Assembly (NCBI GenBank): GCA_903821365.1
Contig: CAIJKY010000013.1
Location: forward strand, 1-64,000
DNA from: an uncultured bacterium
Lineage (GTDB): Bacteria; Patescibacteriota; Saccharimonadia; Saccharimonadales; Saccharimonadaceae
Direction of reading: 5' to 3'
DNA length: 64,000 bases
The position numbers and the translations under genes are program-made. Positions 1 through 7,203 of the stretch are shown here, one piece after another (within the stretch, counting starts at the first letter, position 1; each line of letters opens with the position of its first letter). The notes beneath the pieces were generated by a model. That model did not search any database, was not told the DNA's origin, and saw nothing but the letters and a program-made list of their open reading frames with translations.

Positions 1-49
1 AGCGTCGCAAGGGTCTGCCAGGTGACAGATAAGGGCCCTTGTGAGAACA

Positions 50-385
50 TCAGTCGACCCGGAAGATCTCCACGGAATCGAGCGGCAGCGTGCGACCAAC
101 ATCTGTACACACTCCAACATGATGCTGAGCCGATTGGCCTATGCGCACCAGGTTTTCCACTGTGACAAACCCGGTCATGGAGTTGTAGCCCCAGTTGCAA
201 TCGCGGCAACGAATCCGAAGCTCACGCGAGACCTGCTCCTTATCGTTTTCGAACCGCCACTTTTCGATGGCGATCAGCCAGAACTTGTCGTGCGCGCCAC
301 CGGTCAACTCGATCGGCAGGTAGGTCACCGTCGTACGCAGGTCGGCATACGGCAGCGAGTTGTGCGGCTTACTAATTTCACTCAT
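50..385 (-). CDS. Hypothetical protein, GC-rich cargo gene
   Basis: A 111-residue soluble protein that I do not recognise. It has a Cys pair in RIRCRDCNWGYNS (about residues 59-71), which could be half of a metal site, but no second pair is obvious. The ATG at 385 is preceded by GGAG at a spacing of 8, and a promoter lies at 439-466. The reading frame ends with TGA at 50-52. The gene is visibly richer in GC than the neighbouring two-component genes and ends mostly in C or G at third positions. It resembles the other GC-rich orphans of this window (550, 4740, 6095-8392, 17436, 22792, 36591) in having its own promoter and a leader of about 50 nt. Its downstream region runs off the window. Confidence 0.7.
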   Translation of the reverse strand: MSEISKPHNSLPYADLRTTVTYLPIELTGGAHDKFWLIAIEKWRFENDKEQVSRELRIRCRDCNWGYNSMTGFVTVENLVRIGQSAQHHVGVCTDVGRTLPLDSVEIFRVD

Positions 386-438
386 GGTGATCTCCAGTTC
401 GCGAAGGTGCGGTCGAAACAGTTTGATGCTTCTTACGT

Positions 439-466
439 AGAATATAACTTTTTATGTTTCTGTCAA
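439..466 (-). promoter_or_regulatory. Promoter of the gene at 50-385
   Basis: On the minus strand a consensus TTGACA (461-466) is followed after 16 nt by TATTCT (439-444). The expected transcript start near 431-433 gives a leader of about 45-50 nt before the ATG at 385. Confidence 0.6.
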
Positions 467-484
467 TGTTCATAGCATAGATTA

Positions 485-513
485 TTGACATTATATTAAA
501 AACATTATACAAT
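485..513 (+). promoter_or_regulatory. Promoter of the gene at 550
   Basis: TTGACA (485-490), a 17-nt spacer and TACAAT (508-513). The predicted start near 520 leaves a leader of about 30 nt. The promoter is divergent from that of the minus-strand gene at 50-385, so the two GC-rich genes share this AT-rich intergenic region. Confidence 0.75.
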
Positions 514-549
514 CATTAAGTTTCACCCGTCCACGATTGGAGCACCGCT

Positions 550-885
550 ATGGATCCCGCCGTCAAGATGCTGGAGCACATCCACAACATCGTCAACGTC
601 GAGCTCGCCGCCACCGAGGGCATCGCCGCACCGCCGCCGATCGGCATGCAGGTGCTCGGAGAGTGCTTGCCGGGCGGAGACCACTGGTACTACAAGGTCT
701 TCCGCGACTTTCCGTCGTACCAGTCCAGCTTCGTGCTGGTGATGGCACCCAACGATCAGTTGGCCAGGGGCATGAGCCACCTGGCAACGTTCAGGCCTGA
801 GCTGCTGCGTAACGACAACACCGGTCGCTGGGTGATCGTTTCGGTCATCTCGCCGCCCGCCGGCGCACTTGAGCACCTCGGCTAG
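550..885 (+). CDS. Hypothetical protein, GC-rich cargo gene
   Basis: A 111-residue protein without a signal peptide or a clear membrane segment. I do not recognise a family. GGAG lies 7 nt before the ATG, and the stop is TAG at 883-885. Codons are strongly biased to C or G in third position, unlike the AT-richer protease gene that follows. It has its own consensus promoter and a real intrinsic terminator (952-993). Short complementary stretches in the leader (520-530) and after the stop (912-926) might pair, but they are weaker than at the other cargo genes. Confidence 0.7.
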   Translation: MDPAVKMLEHIHNIVNVELAATEGIAAPPPIGMQVLGECLPGGDHWYYKVFRDFPSYQSSFVLVMAPNDQLARGMSHLATFRPELLRNDNTGRWVIVSVISPPAGALEHLG

Positions 886-951
886 TAGGCCCCTCAAGAC
901 CAGAGGCGCCCACGGGTCTCAGAAACACCCACCCCGTCCGCCTCCCCGCAA

Positions 952-993
952 GCAGCCCCGCTATGCCATGAGGCTGGCGGGGTTGCTTTAATT
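952..993 (+). terminator. Intrinsic terminator after the gene at 550
   Basis: GCAGCCCCGC (952-961) pairs with GCGGGGTTGC (977-986), allowing one G-U pair, and is followed by TTTAATTTT. It separates this gene from the convergent protease gene ending at 988. Confidence 0.8.
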
Positions 994-1764
994 TTGGCCG
1001 TAGGTTGTCATGATATTTGCAAAATCAATCGCATCTGGGTCGCTCTCGGACTTATCATCAGAGACTGGCGCCATAAGCTTCTCGGCCGTCTCGCGGTGCG
1101 CTAAGCCAATGGCATGTCCCATCTCATGCAGTGTCGTGATGCGTTTTGTCCGCGCATCTGTGCGGCCAAGGCTGGTGGTATACAGCACAATATCCGCCTT
1201 AGAGCGATAACTCCCACTATACGAATAACTAGTCGTACCGGTTAGATTACTGCCATCCCCTGGCTCGGTACTCATAGGTACACAGGTTGTCGCAGCAGCC
1301 GGGCACGCCGCCACCGCCTGCGCGTCTATACATGGGCTCTGTGACCACGCCGTCACCCCTTCGCCAACATAGCCTGCGTACTCAGCCGGTAAACTGCCGG
1401 TAACAAAATAAATCGGTAGCTTGTCGGTGGTTTTTTGCCATGGTGGCGCCGTGTTATCGCCGGGGTTTTGGTCTTGTAGGGTTTGGCCGCTAGTGGCTGC
1501 ACAGGCAGCGGATGGCGGCACAGCAGCAACGCCAAACTGTAGGGCTTTGCTATTGCTGGCCTGATTGTCTGCAACGACGCTGGCGTTAGTGCTGGCGCCC
1601 TCTTGTAGTGCATCTTCTGCCTCTGCGTAGACAACGACAGTTGCGGCGAGTGAGGTCTGCAAAAGAATAATGCCAACAGCGGCAATGACTAGAGAGATGG
1701 CTAGGCTGGGGAAGAAGGCACGGCGAGAATGAAGAGGTTTTTTGCTTTTTGGGCTTGGTTGCAT
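988..1764 (-). CDS. Secreted matrixin-like zinc metalloprotease
   Basis: A 258-residue protein with a basic N-terminus and one hydrophobic segment at about residues 17-41 (signal peptide or anchor). The zinc site HEMGHAIGLAH at residues 213-223 fits the HExxHxxGxxH pattern of metzincin/matrixin proteases, with Met231 a few residues later as a possible Met-turn. Cys residues in the middle (CIDAQAVAAC, CVP) suggest disulfides outside the cell. It likely acts at the cell surface or in the medium, cutting peptides of the host or environment; the substrate cannot be told. It is a stand-alone gene, convergent with 550 and downstream of the histidine kinase on the same strand. Confidence 0.85.
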   Translation of the reverse strand: MQPSPKSKKPLHSRRAFFPSLAISLVIAAVGIILLQTSLAATVVVYAEAEDALQEGASTNASVVADNQASNSKALQFGVAAVPPSAACAATSGQTLQDQNPGDNTAPPWQKTTDKLPIYFVTGSLPAEYAGYVGEGVTAWSQSPCIDAQAVAACPAAATTCVPMSTEPGDGSNLTGTTSYSYSGSYRSKADIVLYTTSLGRTDARTKRITTLHEMGHAIGLAHRETAEKLMAPVSDDKSESDPDAIDFANIMTTYGQN

Positions 1765-1818
1765 GATGTTATTTTAGCATTAATATATGCACCTTAGTTC
1801 TGAATTGTACTAATAGCT

Positions 1819-3216
1819 TCAAAGTTTTTTATTAAGCGGAATTGTGATCGTAAAGCATGCTCCGGCATAGCCAGAATTATGTACCTCGATGGTGCCCTTA
1901 AAATGATCTTCGACAGCATTTTTTGCTATAACAAGACCTATTCCCATACTCTCGCCTTGTGGTTTCGTAGTGTAAAATGCTTCAAATATTCTTGGCAATA
2001 CATCGTTGGGTATGCCCTTTCCGTGGTCAACAACTTCTAAAGTTATTGACTCACGTAGCCTCATTAGCTTTATATCGACTACTTTTTTAGGACTCGGCTT
2101 CTGAGCATCAAATGCATTACTAATTAGATTTGCGACGATGCGATCAAATTGAGCCGCATCCCCCGTAAGTATTGTAGGCACGCCCTCGCCAAAGACTACA
2201 TTCACCTCATCATTAGCGCTAATGCTTAGCGAGCGTATAATTTTTGCAATTTCAGACTTAATATTAAAATTCTCTGATTTTTCTCTTTCGTGCAATTGCG
2301 CTCTAGCATGTTTTACGTACATCTCAATTTGTCGCAAGCTAAGTTTTGCATCTTCAAGCACTGATAAATGTTTATCATCTTTTATCTGGCCAATGCTCAT
2401 GGATGCAGCCATGAGCGGGCTTGCAAGATCATGCAACAAAGAAGAACTAAGCCGGCCAAACTCGGCAAACTTTTGAAGCTCTATTGTTTTACGAAGCTGT
2501 AAGCGTTCAAGCTCCCTAGATCTTTCGCGAACAGTATCTTCAAGTTTATCTCGTTCATGCTTTAACATGGCCTCAGACTTAAGCGCACGACCAAGCGATT
2601 GCCTAATCTCGCGATTCGAGAGCCAAGATACAATTGCAACAATCAGCAAGGTCAGCGCAAAGACTAATATATCATCATATCCTGCCGGCTTGGCTAGCCA
2701 GGTGTTATCTACAATAATCTGGCCTTCTTGATCTAGCATTAGTAGTAACGCCAAAGTTGCAGCACATAGTAAAGTGGTTGCGAACGCAGCCCTAGAAGTG
2801 GTAAGTATTCCTGCTAGCACAATCAATACGCCGTATGCCAGAAGACCTTCAGGGGCTAGGACTCCCCATCGCATAAGAGTGTAGGTTGAGATACAGTACA
2901 CAATTGACAAGAAGAGAAGAGTTGCAGAGTTAACATAGCCCAAGCGGCTGAGTCGCAATAAAAAATAAATTGCTAGCGTAATAATTCCACAGACAACAGG
3001 AGACAGACCAGAATAATCTGTAGTAAATATATATTTGATCAGAACGATGAATGTAACACTCAGTCCAAAGCACAAACTACCTATAATTAGAGTATCTAGC
3101 AAATTTTTCCTACGCTTACGCTCGTCTAAAACGATACTGCGCTGCAGAGCACTCTTCTTTACAATATGTTTTTCCGATTTATTTCGAAACATCATGCCGT
3201 TCAATCTTATAGCCAA
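1819..3216 (-). CDS. Membrane sensor histidine kinase
   Basis: A 465-residue protein. About six hydrophobic segments fill residues 40-200, followed by a coiled linker (205-245), a phospho-acceptor region with His262 in LHDLASP, and a HATPase domain with the N box NLISNAFDAQ (363-372), G1 DHGKGIP and G2 MGIGLVIAK. There is no large extracytoplasmic loop, so it probably senses something in or near the membrane. The start overlaps the 3' end of the response regulator gene by 38 nt, so the two are co-transcribed and probably translationally coupled. Confidence 0.92.
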   Translation of the reverse strand: MAIRLNGMMFRNKSEKHIVKKSALQRSIVLDERKRRKNLLDTLIIGSLCFGLSVTFIVLIKYIFTTDYSGLSPVVCGIITLAIYFLLRLSRLGYVNSATLLFLSIVYCISTYTLMRWGVLAPEGLLAYGVLIVLAGILTTSRAAFATTLLCAATLALLLMLDQEGQIIVDNTWLAKPAGYDDILVFALTLLIVAIVSWLSNREIRQSLGRALKSEAMLKHERDKLEDTVRERSRELERLQLRKTIELQKFAEFGRLSSSLLHDLASPLMAASMSIGQIKDDKHLSVLEDAKLSLRQIEMYVKHARAQLHEREKSENFNIKSEIAKIIRSLSISANDEVNVVFGEGVPTILTGDAAQFDRIVANLISNAFDAQKPSPKKVVDIKLMRLRESITLEVVDHGKGIPNDVLPRIFEAFYTTKPQGESMGIGLVIAKNAVEDHFKGTIEVHNSGYAGACFTITIPLNKKL

Positions 3217-3862
3217 CGCCGTGAATAGTTTTTATGAGTTTGTGCGAGAACGGTCTATCAACTTTGTCCCGTAAGTATTTTATATGGACATCTACCGCGT
3301 TTGTCCATAAATTCTCATTCATGTCCCAAACGTGCTCAATAATCATGGATCTCGTCACGGGCCTACCTTGATTTCTCATCAGATAATCTAGAAGATCAAA
3401 TTCTTTACGTCTCAAAACTATAGAGACGCCTTGCCTGCGTACTGTGCGAGACGTGACGTCTAATTCTAAATCACCGACAGATAACTGATTTGAGATACCT
3501 GAATCGACCCTTCTTCTTAGTAACGCGCGCAATCGTGCACTCACTTCTTCCATAGAACAAGGCTTAGTCACATAGTCATCAGCACCTATGTCCAAAAGTT
3601 TGACCTTTGCAGCAACCTCTATCGATGCGGTGATTATCATAATTGGCATCCCCCTACCTTCCTGTCGTAAGGTTTTGCAAACTTCGGCACCATTCATATC
3701 AGGAAGCTGCAGATCCAGTATTATAGCGTCATACGAAGTTGAAAGAGCTTGCAATAAACCATCCTGCCCCGAATAAGCTGCATCGATGGCATATGCACTC
3801 TTTAGGCCTCTCGCAAGTGCGGAGACGACTTGCTTATTATCTTCTATAATAAGTATTCTCAT
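3179..3862 (-). CDS. OmpR-family response regulator
   Basis: A 227-residue protein. The receiver domain has the acidic pair IIEDN near residues 6-9, phospho-acceptor Asp50 in IILDLQLPD, Thr78 and Lys100 in YVTKP. A C-terminal winged helix (about 125-222) carries the family's usual VTR, HI-YLR-K and GVGYK signatures. It is the first gene of a two-gene operon with the kinase at 1819-3216, its obvious partner. Targets are not visible. The promoter should lie in the AT-rich gap before 3862. Confidence 0.95.
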   Translation of the reverse strand: MRILIIEDNKQVVSALARGLKSAYAIDAAYSGQDGLLQALSTSYDAIILDLQLPDMNGAEVCKTLRQEGRGMPIMIITASIEVAAKVKLLDIGADDYVTKPCSMEEVSARLRALLRRRVDSGISNQLSVGDLELDVTSRTVRRQGVSIVLRRKEFDLLDYLMRNQGRPVTRSMIIEHVWDMNENLWTNAVDVHIKYLRDKVDRPFSHKLIKTIHGVGYKIERHDVSK

Positions 3863-3966
3863 CTAACTATTGTATTCTCTTACTTAATTTCTATACAGTA
3901 TCTAATAAACATGTTAAATAAAAATTAAATTAGGTGTCTGTATATGCCGCTCAGGTATGTGTGGCT

Positions 3967-3972
3967 TATAAT
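3967..3972 (+). promoter_or_regulatory. Leaderless -10 box TATAAT
   Basis: TATAAT ends exactly 6 nt before the ATG at 3979, so the transcript is expected to start at or next to the start codon. This is the clearest example of the leaderless pattern seen at many non-cargo genes here. Confidence 0.75.
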
Positions 3973-3978
3973 TACATC

Positions 3979-4653
3979 ATGAACACCCAAAAAAACTCCA
4001 CCCCCTACAAAACCCTGGCCACCATCGCCGCCGCCACAGCACTCACTGCCCTCGCCCTCCGCGCCTCCCGTCGCTCTGGCGTCACCGATGACGATCTCGC
4101 CCAGTCTCTCCCCGGCGACAACATCATCCCCGACGCTGGCTATGTTGCCGACCGTGCCACTATCATCAATGCCACGCCAGAAGACATTTGGCCATGGCTT
4201 ATCCAGCTTGGCCGAGACCGTGCTGGTTGGTATGCACCAACTTGGTTAGAGCGATTGCTTGTCTGGAACAAAGCCAAGCGTGGTGCTCGCCATATCGTGC
4301 CCGCCTTTCAAAAGCTTCGCGTTGGCGATGTCGTGCCCGATTGGGGCCCGGGCGAGCTTGAAGTTTTGGCCAAGCACGCGCCACACGTCTTAATATATGG
4401 CTCAGTCAAGCCACGTGACAGCGAAGGCTATATTCCAGGCGATTACCTCTTTAGCTGGGTACACACTGTTGAACAAATCAGCCCCACCCAAAGCCGTGTC
4501 TACACTCGCCTGCGCATGCGCACTGCCGATAGCCCGGTGCTCAATGCTCTAGCGCCAGTGGCCGGTGTCTTTGATTACGCCACTATGGTCACGATGTACG
4601 CTGGGTTAAAGCAGAATGTTGAGGCGGCGACGCAGCGGGTACATAAAGATTAA
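3979..4653 (+). CDS. SRPBCC-like protein with N-terminal hydrophobic segment
   Basis: A 224-residue protein, with the start chosen at the ATG placed 6 nt after a TATAAT box rather than an earlier in-frame ATG. The N-terminus has a short Ala/Leu-rich segment (about residues 10-27), possibly an anchor. The rest contains NATPEDIWPWLIQLG and WYAPTWLERL, the usual opening of SRPBCC (START-like) lipid or ligand-binding domains. The ligand and role are unknown. The promoter region is divergent from the two-component operon. Confidence 0.7.
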   Translation: MNTQKNSTPYKTLATIAAATALTALALRASRRSGVTDDDLAQSLPGDNIIPDAGYVADRATIINATPEDIWPWLIQLGRDRAGWYAPTWLERLLVWNKAKRGARHIVPAFQKLRVGDVVPDWGPGELEVLAKHAPHVLIYGSVKPRDSEGYIPGDYLFSWVHTVEQISPTQSRVYTRLRMRTADSPVLNALAPVAGVFDYATMVTMYAGLKQNVEAATQRVHKD

Positions 4654-4663
4654 AAGTGTAGAG

Positions 4664-4692
4664 TTTCTTATTTTGCAAATTTATTTTATGAT
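4664..4692 (+). promoter_or_regulatory. Promoter of the secreted cargo gene at 4740
   Basis: A weak -35 TTTCTT (4664-4669), a 17-nt spacer and -10 TATGAT (4687-4692). The expected start at about 4699 coincides with the first base of a perfect hairpin. Confidence 0.5.
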
Positions 4693-4698
4693 ATACCT

Positions 4699-4719
4699 AC
4701 TGTAGCACCGCGCTACAGT
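4699..4719 (+). promoter_or_regulatory. 5'-terminal hairpin of the 4740 transcript
   Basis: ACTGTAGC (4699-4706) and GCTACAGT (4712-4719) form an 8-bp stem with loop ACCGC, beginning right at the predicted transcript start. Cargo genes A-E have a hairpin in the same place. Confidence 0.6.
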
Positions 4720-4739
4720 ACTCACACCAGGAGGCGTTA

Positions 4740-5333
4740 GTGCATGCAAAACGTGCGCGATGGCGCGTCGGCACATGGGCGAGTGTTTTGCTCATTGCGG
4801 CGAGCGCGCTTATTGCGCCAGCGTCCACGGCGGCCGTTATCGAGGTTGCTTCGACGGGTGGCTGCTTCAGAGCTAGCTGCAACAATCAAGATCCAGTTGG
4901 ACTCTGCGATGGCGACGCAATTACCGTCGCGTCGAAGAGCGTTGACACTCCTGTTGGCTACGCCGGTCAGCTTGATCTGAGGTACTCCCCCAGCTGCCAG
5001 GCGAACTGGGGAAGATTCACCGCCGCCTACGGCAAGGAGGCTCTTAAGCAACTCATCCTCGGCCGATTGACCGGTGGCACGAGCTTGGCGACAGGCGGCA
5101 GTATCTATGTGTGGAACCCGGGCGGCGAACGCTACGACCGCGCGCGTTCTGCGGCTAGCACATCGTCGCTCTTGACTCTGCTGGTGTCATCGACATGGTC
5201 AAAGATGACGAACGGAGATCAGATGGCCTGCGTTGGCCTGGATCTAGCTCAAGCCACAGTTCAGAGCAAGAAGCTGCAAGATTTCGGCAGCGACATTGGA
5301 TCAGCAGGCTGGTACTCAGGTCCCTGCGTGTGA
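4740..5333 (+). CDS. Secreted DUF2690-like protein, GC-rich cargo gene
   Basis: A 197-residue protein starting at GTG 4740 with AGGAGG 4-5 nt upstream. The N-terminus (MHAKRARWRVGTWAS, then a hydrophobic run ending APASTAA) is a typical signal peptide. The mature part has Cys residues and the motifs DAITVASKSV, LDLRYSPSCQANWGRF and a C-terminal TNGDQMACVGLD, which match my memory of DUF2690, a family common in Streptomyces and relatives. GC and codon use are clearly higher than in the flanking genes, suggesting actinobacterial origin or adaptation. A 12-bp hairpin without a T-run follows the stop. Confidence 0.7.
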   Translation: MHAKRARWRVGTWASVLLIAASALIAPASTAAVIEVASTGGCFRASCNNQDPVGLCDGDAITVASKSVDTPVGYAGQLDLRYSPSCQANWGRFTAAYGKEALKQLILGRLTGGTSLATGGSIYVWNPGGERYDRARSAASTSSLLTLLVSSTWSKMTNGDQMACVGLDLAQATVQSKKLQDFGSDIGSAGWYSGPCV

Positions 5334-5337
5334 GCTT

Positions 5338-5364
5338 CCCCGGTCGAACGATGTTCGACCGGGG
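5338..5364 (+). promoter_or_regulatory. 3' hairpin after the gene at 4740
   Basis: CCCCGGTCGAAC (5338-5349) pairs perfectly with GTTCGACCGGGG (5353-5364) around a GAT loop. No T-tract follows, so it is not a standard intrinsic terminator. GTGTGAG (5328-5334), just before it, complements CTCACAC in the leader (4721-4727). Confidence 0.65.
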
Positions 5365-5412
5365 ACACACTCACTGTTTCAACAACATTAATTAATGGTC
5401 TATACTGATTTT

Positions 5413-5946
5413 ATGAATAAACGACTGACAAAGAAACTTTTAATTATTGCAGGCTGCGTGGTTATACTGGTGCAACTCTTTGTGAATATTTCACTTTCGA
5501 GTAATAATAGCGCCTTGCAACAACAATTCGCAGAAGTTGAAAGCGCACAAAATACGGCATCATTATATTTACAGCCTTCTACGATCAGTGAGGAAAAACT
5601 ACAATACCTTGTTGCGGCAAGCGTAACAATGCCACTTAACGATGCCACTAAGAACATAGTGTATGCTTCGTTTGGCAATATGAAAGATGGTACATTTAGC
5701 GTGCTCATTGGCAAAGCCTTCGGAGTTCGAAAGGTCTCCCCAATCAGCCTTAGCAACTGCAAAGTAATGGTGAGTTTGTCGACTGATAAGTCTACTAATG
5801 CGACTCAAGTATTGGCGAGCGAAATAACCTTAGCCGACACCAAAGTCTACATCTTCAAAAACGCCAACAAAAACTGCTACACGCAGTTCACCCAATCAGA
5901 GCTCGACGCTTTAGTTGATGCTGCAAAAAACATGCAGGTACGCTAA
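5413..5946 (+). CDS. Membrane-anchored hypothetical protein
   Basis: A 177-residue protein with one N-terminal transmembrane segment (KLLIIAGCVVILVQLFVNISL, about residues 7-27) and an extracytoplasmic domain of about 150 residues with two Cys residues near the middle and end. I do not recognise the domain. The ATG at 5413 is preferred over the ATG at 5395 because TATACT (5401-5406) sits 6 nt upstream, giving a leaderless start. Base use is like the core genome, unlike the GC-rich genes on both sides. Confidence 0.65.
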   Translation: MNKRLTKKLLIIAGCVVILVQLFVNISLSSNNSALQQQFAEVESAQNTASLYLQPSTISEEKLQYLVAASVTMPLNDATKNIVYASFGNMKDGTFSVLIGKAFGVRKVSPISLSNCKVMVSLSTDKSTNATQVLASEITLADTKVYIFKNANKNCYTQFTQSELDALVDAAKNMQVR

Positions 5947-5947
5947 A

Positions 5948-6029
5948 CTCTATGCGTTTCGTCTTATGCTTGGGCAATACGCCATTGCTGGACTCATCAG
6001 AATAGTTACCTAACTATTGACGCATAGAG
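5948..6029 (-). ncRNA. Type III hammerhead ribozyme A (3' of gene A)
   Basis: Read on the minus strand: stem III CTCTATGCG pairs with CGCATAGAG, the cleavage triplet is GTC, stem I is the closed hairpin AATAGTT/AACTATT, then CTGATGA, stem II starting G-C (GTC/GAC, with an inner GCAAT/AUUGC hairpin), and GAAA. All invariant hammerhead core residues are present. Predicted cleavage is between 6019 and 6018, leaving a 3' end just after the panhandle arm of gene A. Stem III is the longest of the five (9 bp) and its outer CTC overlaps arm a'. Confidence 0.93.
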
Positions 6030-6076
6030 CACTTAGTGACACACCTCTCGGTTCGGAGGGTGCCACTGCAGGAGTA
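6027..6076 (-). promoter_or_regulatory. 3' panhandle arms and hairpin of gene A
   Basis: In transcript order: b' TACTCC (6071-6076), an imperfect hairpin (about 6034-6066) and a' GTGCTC (6027-6032). b' complements GGAGTG and a' complements GAGCAC of the gene A leader. The arm a' leads straight into the ribozyme. Confidence 0.75.
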
Positions 6077-6094
6077 GATTGTGCTATCGCGAGG

Positions 6095-6526
6095 CTAGCG
6101 CGGCAATATTGCTCTGAGTTCGTCCACAGCCGCCTTAAACGCTTCTGTGCTCCCGTTGGTCTCGACAACCACTGGCACTACCTCTAGCGTGCTGTCGATC
6201 AGGTTGATGGGGTCGGCATGGATGATCACGCGCGCCACGTAATGGATCTCGATCGGCTCGTGCGACGCTTCGTCGACACCTTCATAGCCTTCGTAGATAT
6301 AGACCGTCACGTATGCCTCTTCGGGGCCGCCCTGGCCGATCATGAGGCTACTGATTTCCGCGTCGTACTGCTCTTCGTCAACCTTCACTTCCAGCTCTGT
6401 GTCAGTCCGGATTGCGCCCTGCTTGGTGCGCAAGAAACCTCGAGCGAATGTTGCGAACACCAACTCCATGAAGCAGTTGAGAAACAGGTCGTGCTCAACC
6501 TCGATGCGTACCTCGCGAACCGTCAT
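6095..6526 (-). CDS. Cargo protein A, ribozyme-associated paralogue family
   Basis: A 143-residue soluble acidic protein of unknown function. The start is the ATG at 6526, 4 nt after AAGGAG; the upstream ATG at 6544 lies inside the leader element GAGCACAAGGAGTG and is rejected. It shares a pattern with B and C: an N-terminal V-x-I/V-E/D-V/Q segment, a central LEVKVDEEQYDAEISSL-like strand pair (B: LLVSVNSGVYAGSLSYI; C: LVVSVNEVEYTAQIEMI) and a C-terminal Glu/Ala helix. Third positions are GC-rich. It is the last of four tandem modules and is followed by hammerhead A. No family was recognised. Confidence 0.8.
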   Translation of the reverse strand: MTVREVRIEVEHDLFLNCFMELVFATFARGFLRTKQGAIRTDTELEVKVDEEQYDAEISSLMIGQGGPEEAYVTVYIYEGYEGVDEASHEPIEIHYVARVIIHADPINLIDSTLEVVPVVVETNGSTEAFKAAVDELRAILPR

Positions 6527-6528
6527 GT

Positions 6529-6562
6529 CACTCCTTGTGCTCATAGTGGTGAAATTTTCACC
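6529..6562 (-). promoter_or_regulatory. Leader of gene A: hairpin plus panhandle arms
   Basis: In transcript order: hairpin GGTGAAAATTTCACC (6548-6562), arm a GAGCAC (6537-6542), AA, and arm b GGAGTG (6529-6534), which includes the Shine-Dalgarno sequence. Pairing of b with b' after the stop codon would hide the ribosome binding site. Confidence 0.75.
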
Positions 6563-6570
6563 AGAAGTGT

Positions 6571-6599
6571 ATTTTACAATCTTTTTGGATTTTAATCAA
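6571..6599 (-). promoter_or_regulatory. Promoter of gene A
   Basis: TTGATT (6594-6599), a 17-nt spacer and TAAAAT (6571-6576). It begins 1 nt after the end of hammerhead B, so modules are butt-joined. The start near 6564 places the leader hairpin at the 5' end. Confidence 0.75.
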
Positions 6600-6600
6600 C

Positions 6601-6663
6601 ATGCGTTTCGTCCTTTCGCTATGTAGCTGGACTCATCAGAATAACCCTTAGTTATTGACGCAT
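6601..6663 (-). ncRNA. Type III hammerhead ribozyme B (3' of gene B)
   Basis: Minus strand: stem III ATGCG/CGCAT, triplet GTC with cleavage between 6657 and 6656, stem I AATAAC/GTTATT with loop TAAGG, CTGATGA, stem II GTCC/GGAC with an inner GCT/AGC helix, and GAAA. The core is complete. It lies between the gene B hairpin and the gene A promoter. Confidence 0.95.
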
Positions 6664-6664
6664 A

Positions 6665-6713
6665 GAGCACGTGGCGGCAGGCCTTCCGGGTGGAAGGTGC
6701 CGCCGCAGGAGTG
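6665..6713 (-). promoter_or_regulatory. 3' panhandle arms and hairpin of gene B
   Basis: b' CACTCC (6708-6713), a strong hairpin GGCGGCA...TGCCGCC with inner CCTTCC/GGAAGG (6673-6704), and a' GTGCTC (6665-6670). No T-tract follows. The arms match GGAGTG and GAGCAC of the gene B leader exactly. Confidence 0.82.
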
Positions 6714-6733
6714 GGCATGCTAGCCACGCAGTG

Positions 6734-7159
6734 TCATCGCGGCCGCGGTTCGGCCAGAAGCGCGGCGATGGCCGCCTCTTCTTCGTCGGCCGTGCCACCG
6801 TTCGTCAACACGGCGATCTGCTGCAACGGATTGATTCGCTCCGCACCTCCCGGCGTCGTGATGTTGTTGACGAACCGCACCATGTACAGCAGCGGTGTGT
6901 GGTCATGCTCGGTAGCATCGTCCAGCACCTGCAGGGTCGCGCAGGCATCTCGCAGGTTGCCGCCCCGCGTGGTCGATATGTAACTGAGCGAACCTGCATA
7001 CACACCGCTGTTGACAGAGACCAGCAGTTCGGTCTTCGGTTCGGGGCTGTTGCCACCGTTGTCCAGCATCTGGCCAGACAACAAGGCCAACAGGTATTCG
7101 TTGTAGTTGGCCCAGAAGAGGTTTTGCTCCACGAACACCAGCGCACCGCGAATTTCCAT
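6734..7159 (-). CDS. Cargo protein B, ribozyme-associated paralogue family
   Basis: A 141-residue protein without signal or membrane segments. The start is the ATG at 7159, 4 nt after AAGGAG; a GTG upstream (7177) falls in the leader element. It is related to A and C by the N-terminal FVEQNLF...YNEYLLALL pattern (A: EVEHDLF...FMELVFATF), the central LLVSVNSGVYAGSLSYI segment and a C-terminal EEEAAIAALLAE helix. Function is unknown. Strong GC third-position bias. It is transcribed from its own promoter and possibly also by read-through from modules C and D, because no T-tract terminators separate them. Confidence 0.8.
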   Translation of the reverse strand: MEIRGALVFVEQNLFWANYNEYLLALLSGQMLDNGGNSPEPKTELLVSVNSGVYAGSLSYISTTRGGNLRDACATLQVLDDATEHDHTPLLYMVRFVNNITTPGGAERINPLQQIAVLTNGGTADEEEAAIAALLAEPRPR

Positions 7160-7161
7160 GT

Positions 7162-7195
7162 CACTCCTTGTGCTCACAGTGGTGATATCTTCACC
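7162..7195 (-). promoter_or_regulatory. Leader of gene B: hairpin plus panhandle arms
   Basis: Hairpin GGTGAAGATATCACC (7181-7195), arm a GAGCAC (7170-7175), AA, and arm b GGAGTG (7162-7167) containing the Shine-Dalgarno sequence. The hairpin stem is kept (GGTGA/TCACC) while its loop differs from that of A and D. Confidence 0.8.
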
Positions 7196-7203
7196 GAAGA
7201 TAT

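Noticed and set aside
50-440. Panhandle for the gene at 50-385
   Set aside because: AGAAGCATCA in the leader can pair with TGATGTTCT at the stop (9 bp, one bulge), but the trailer is cut by the window and no hairpin or second arm can be seen.
6527-6544. ATG at 6544 (and the equivalents at 7177 and about 8413) as starts of genes A, B and D
   Set aside because: The codons reading STRS are the conserved RNA element GAGCACAAGGAGTG, which contains the Shine-Dalgarno sequence for the ATG just downstream.
6673-6704. Trailer hairpins of the cargo genes as intrinsic terminators
   Set aside because: No T-run follows any of them; they sit between the two panhandle arms and ahead of the ribozyme.
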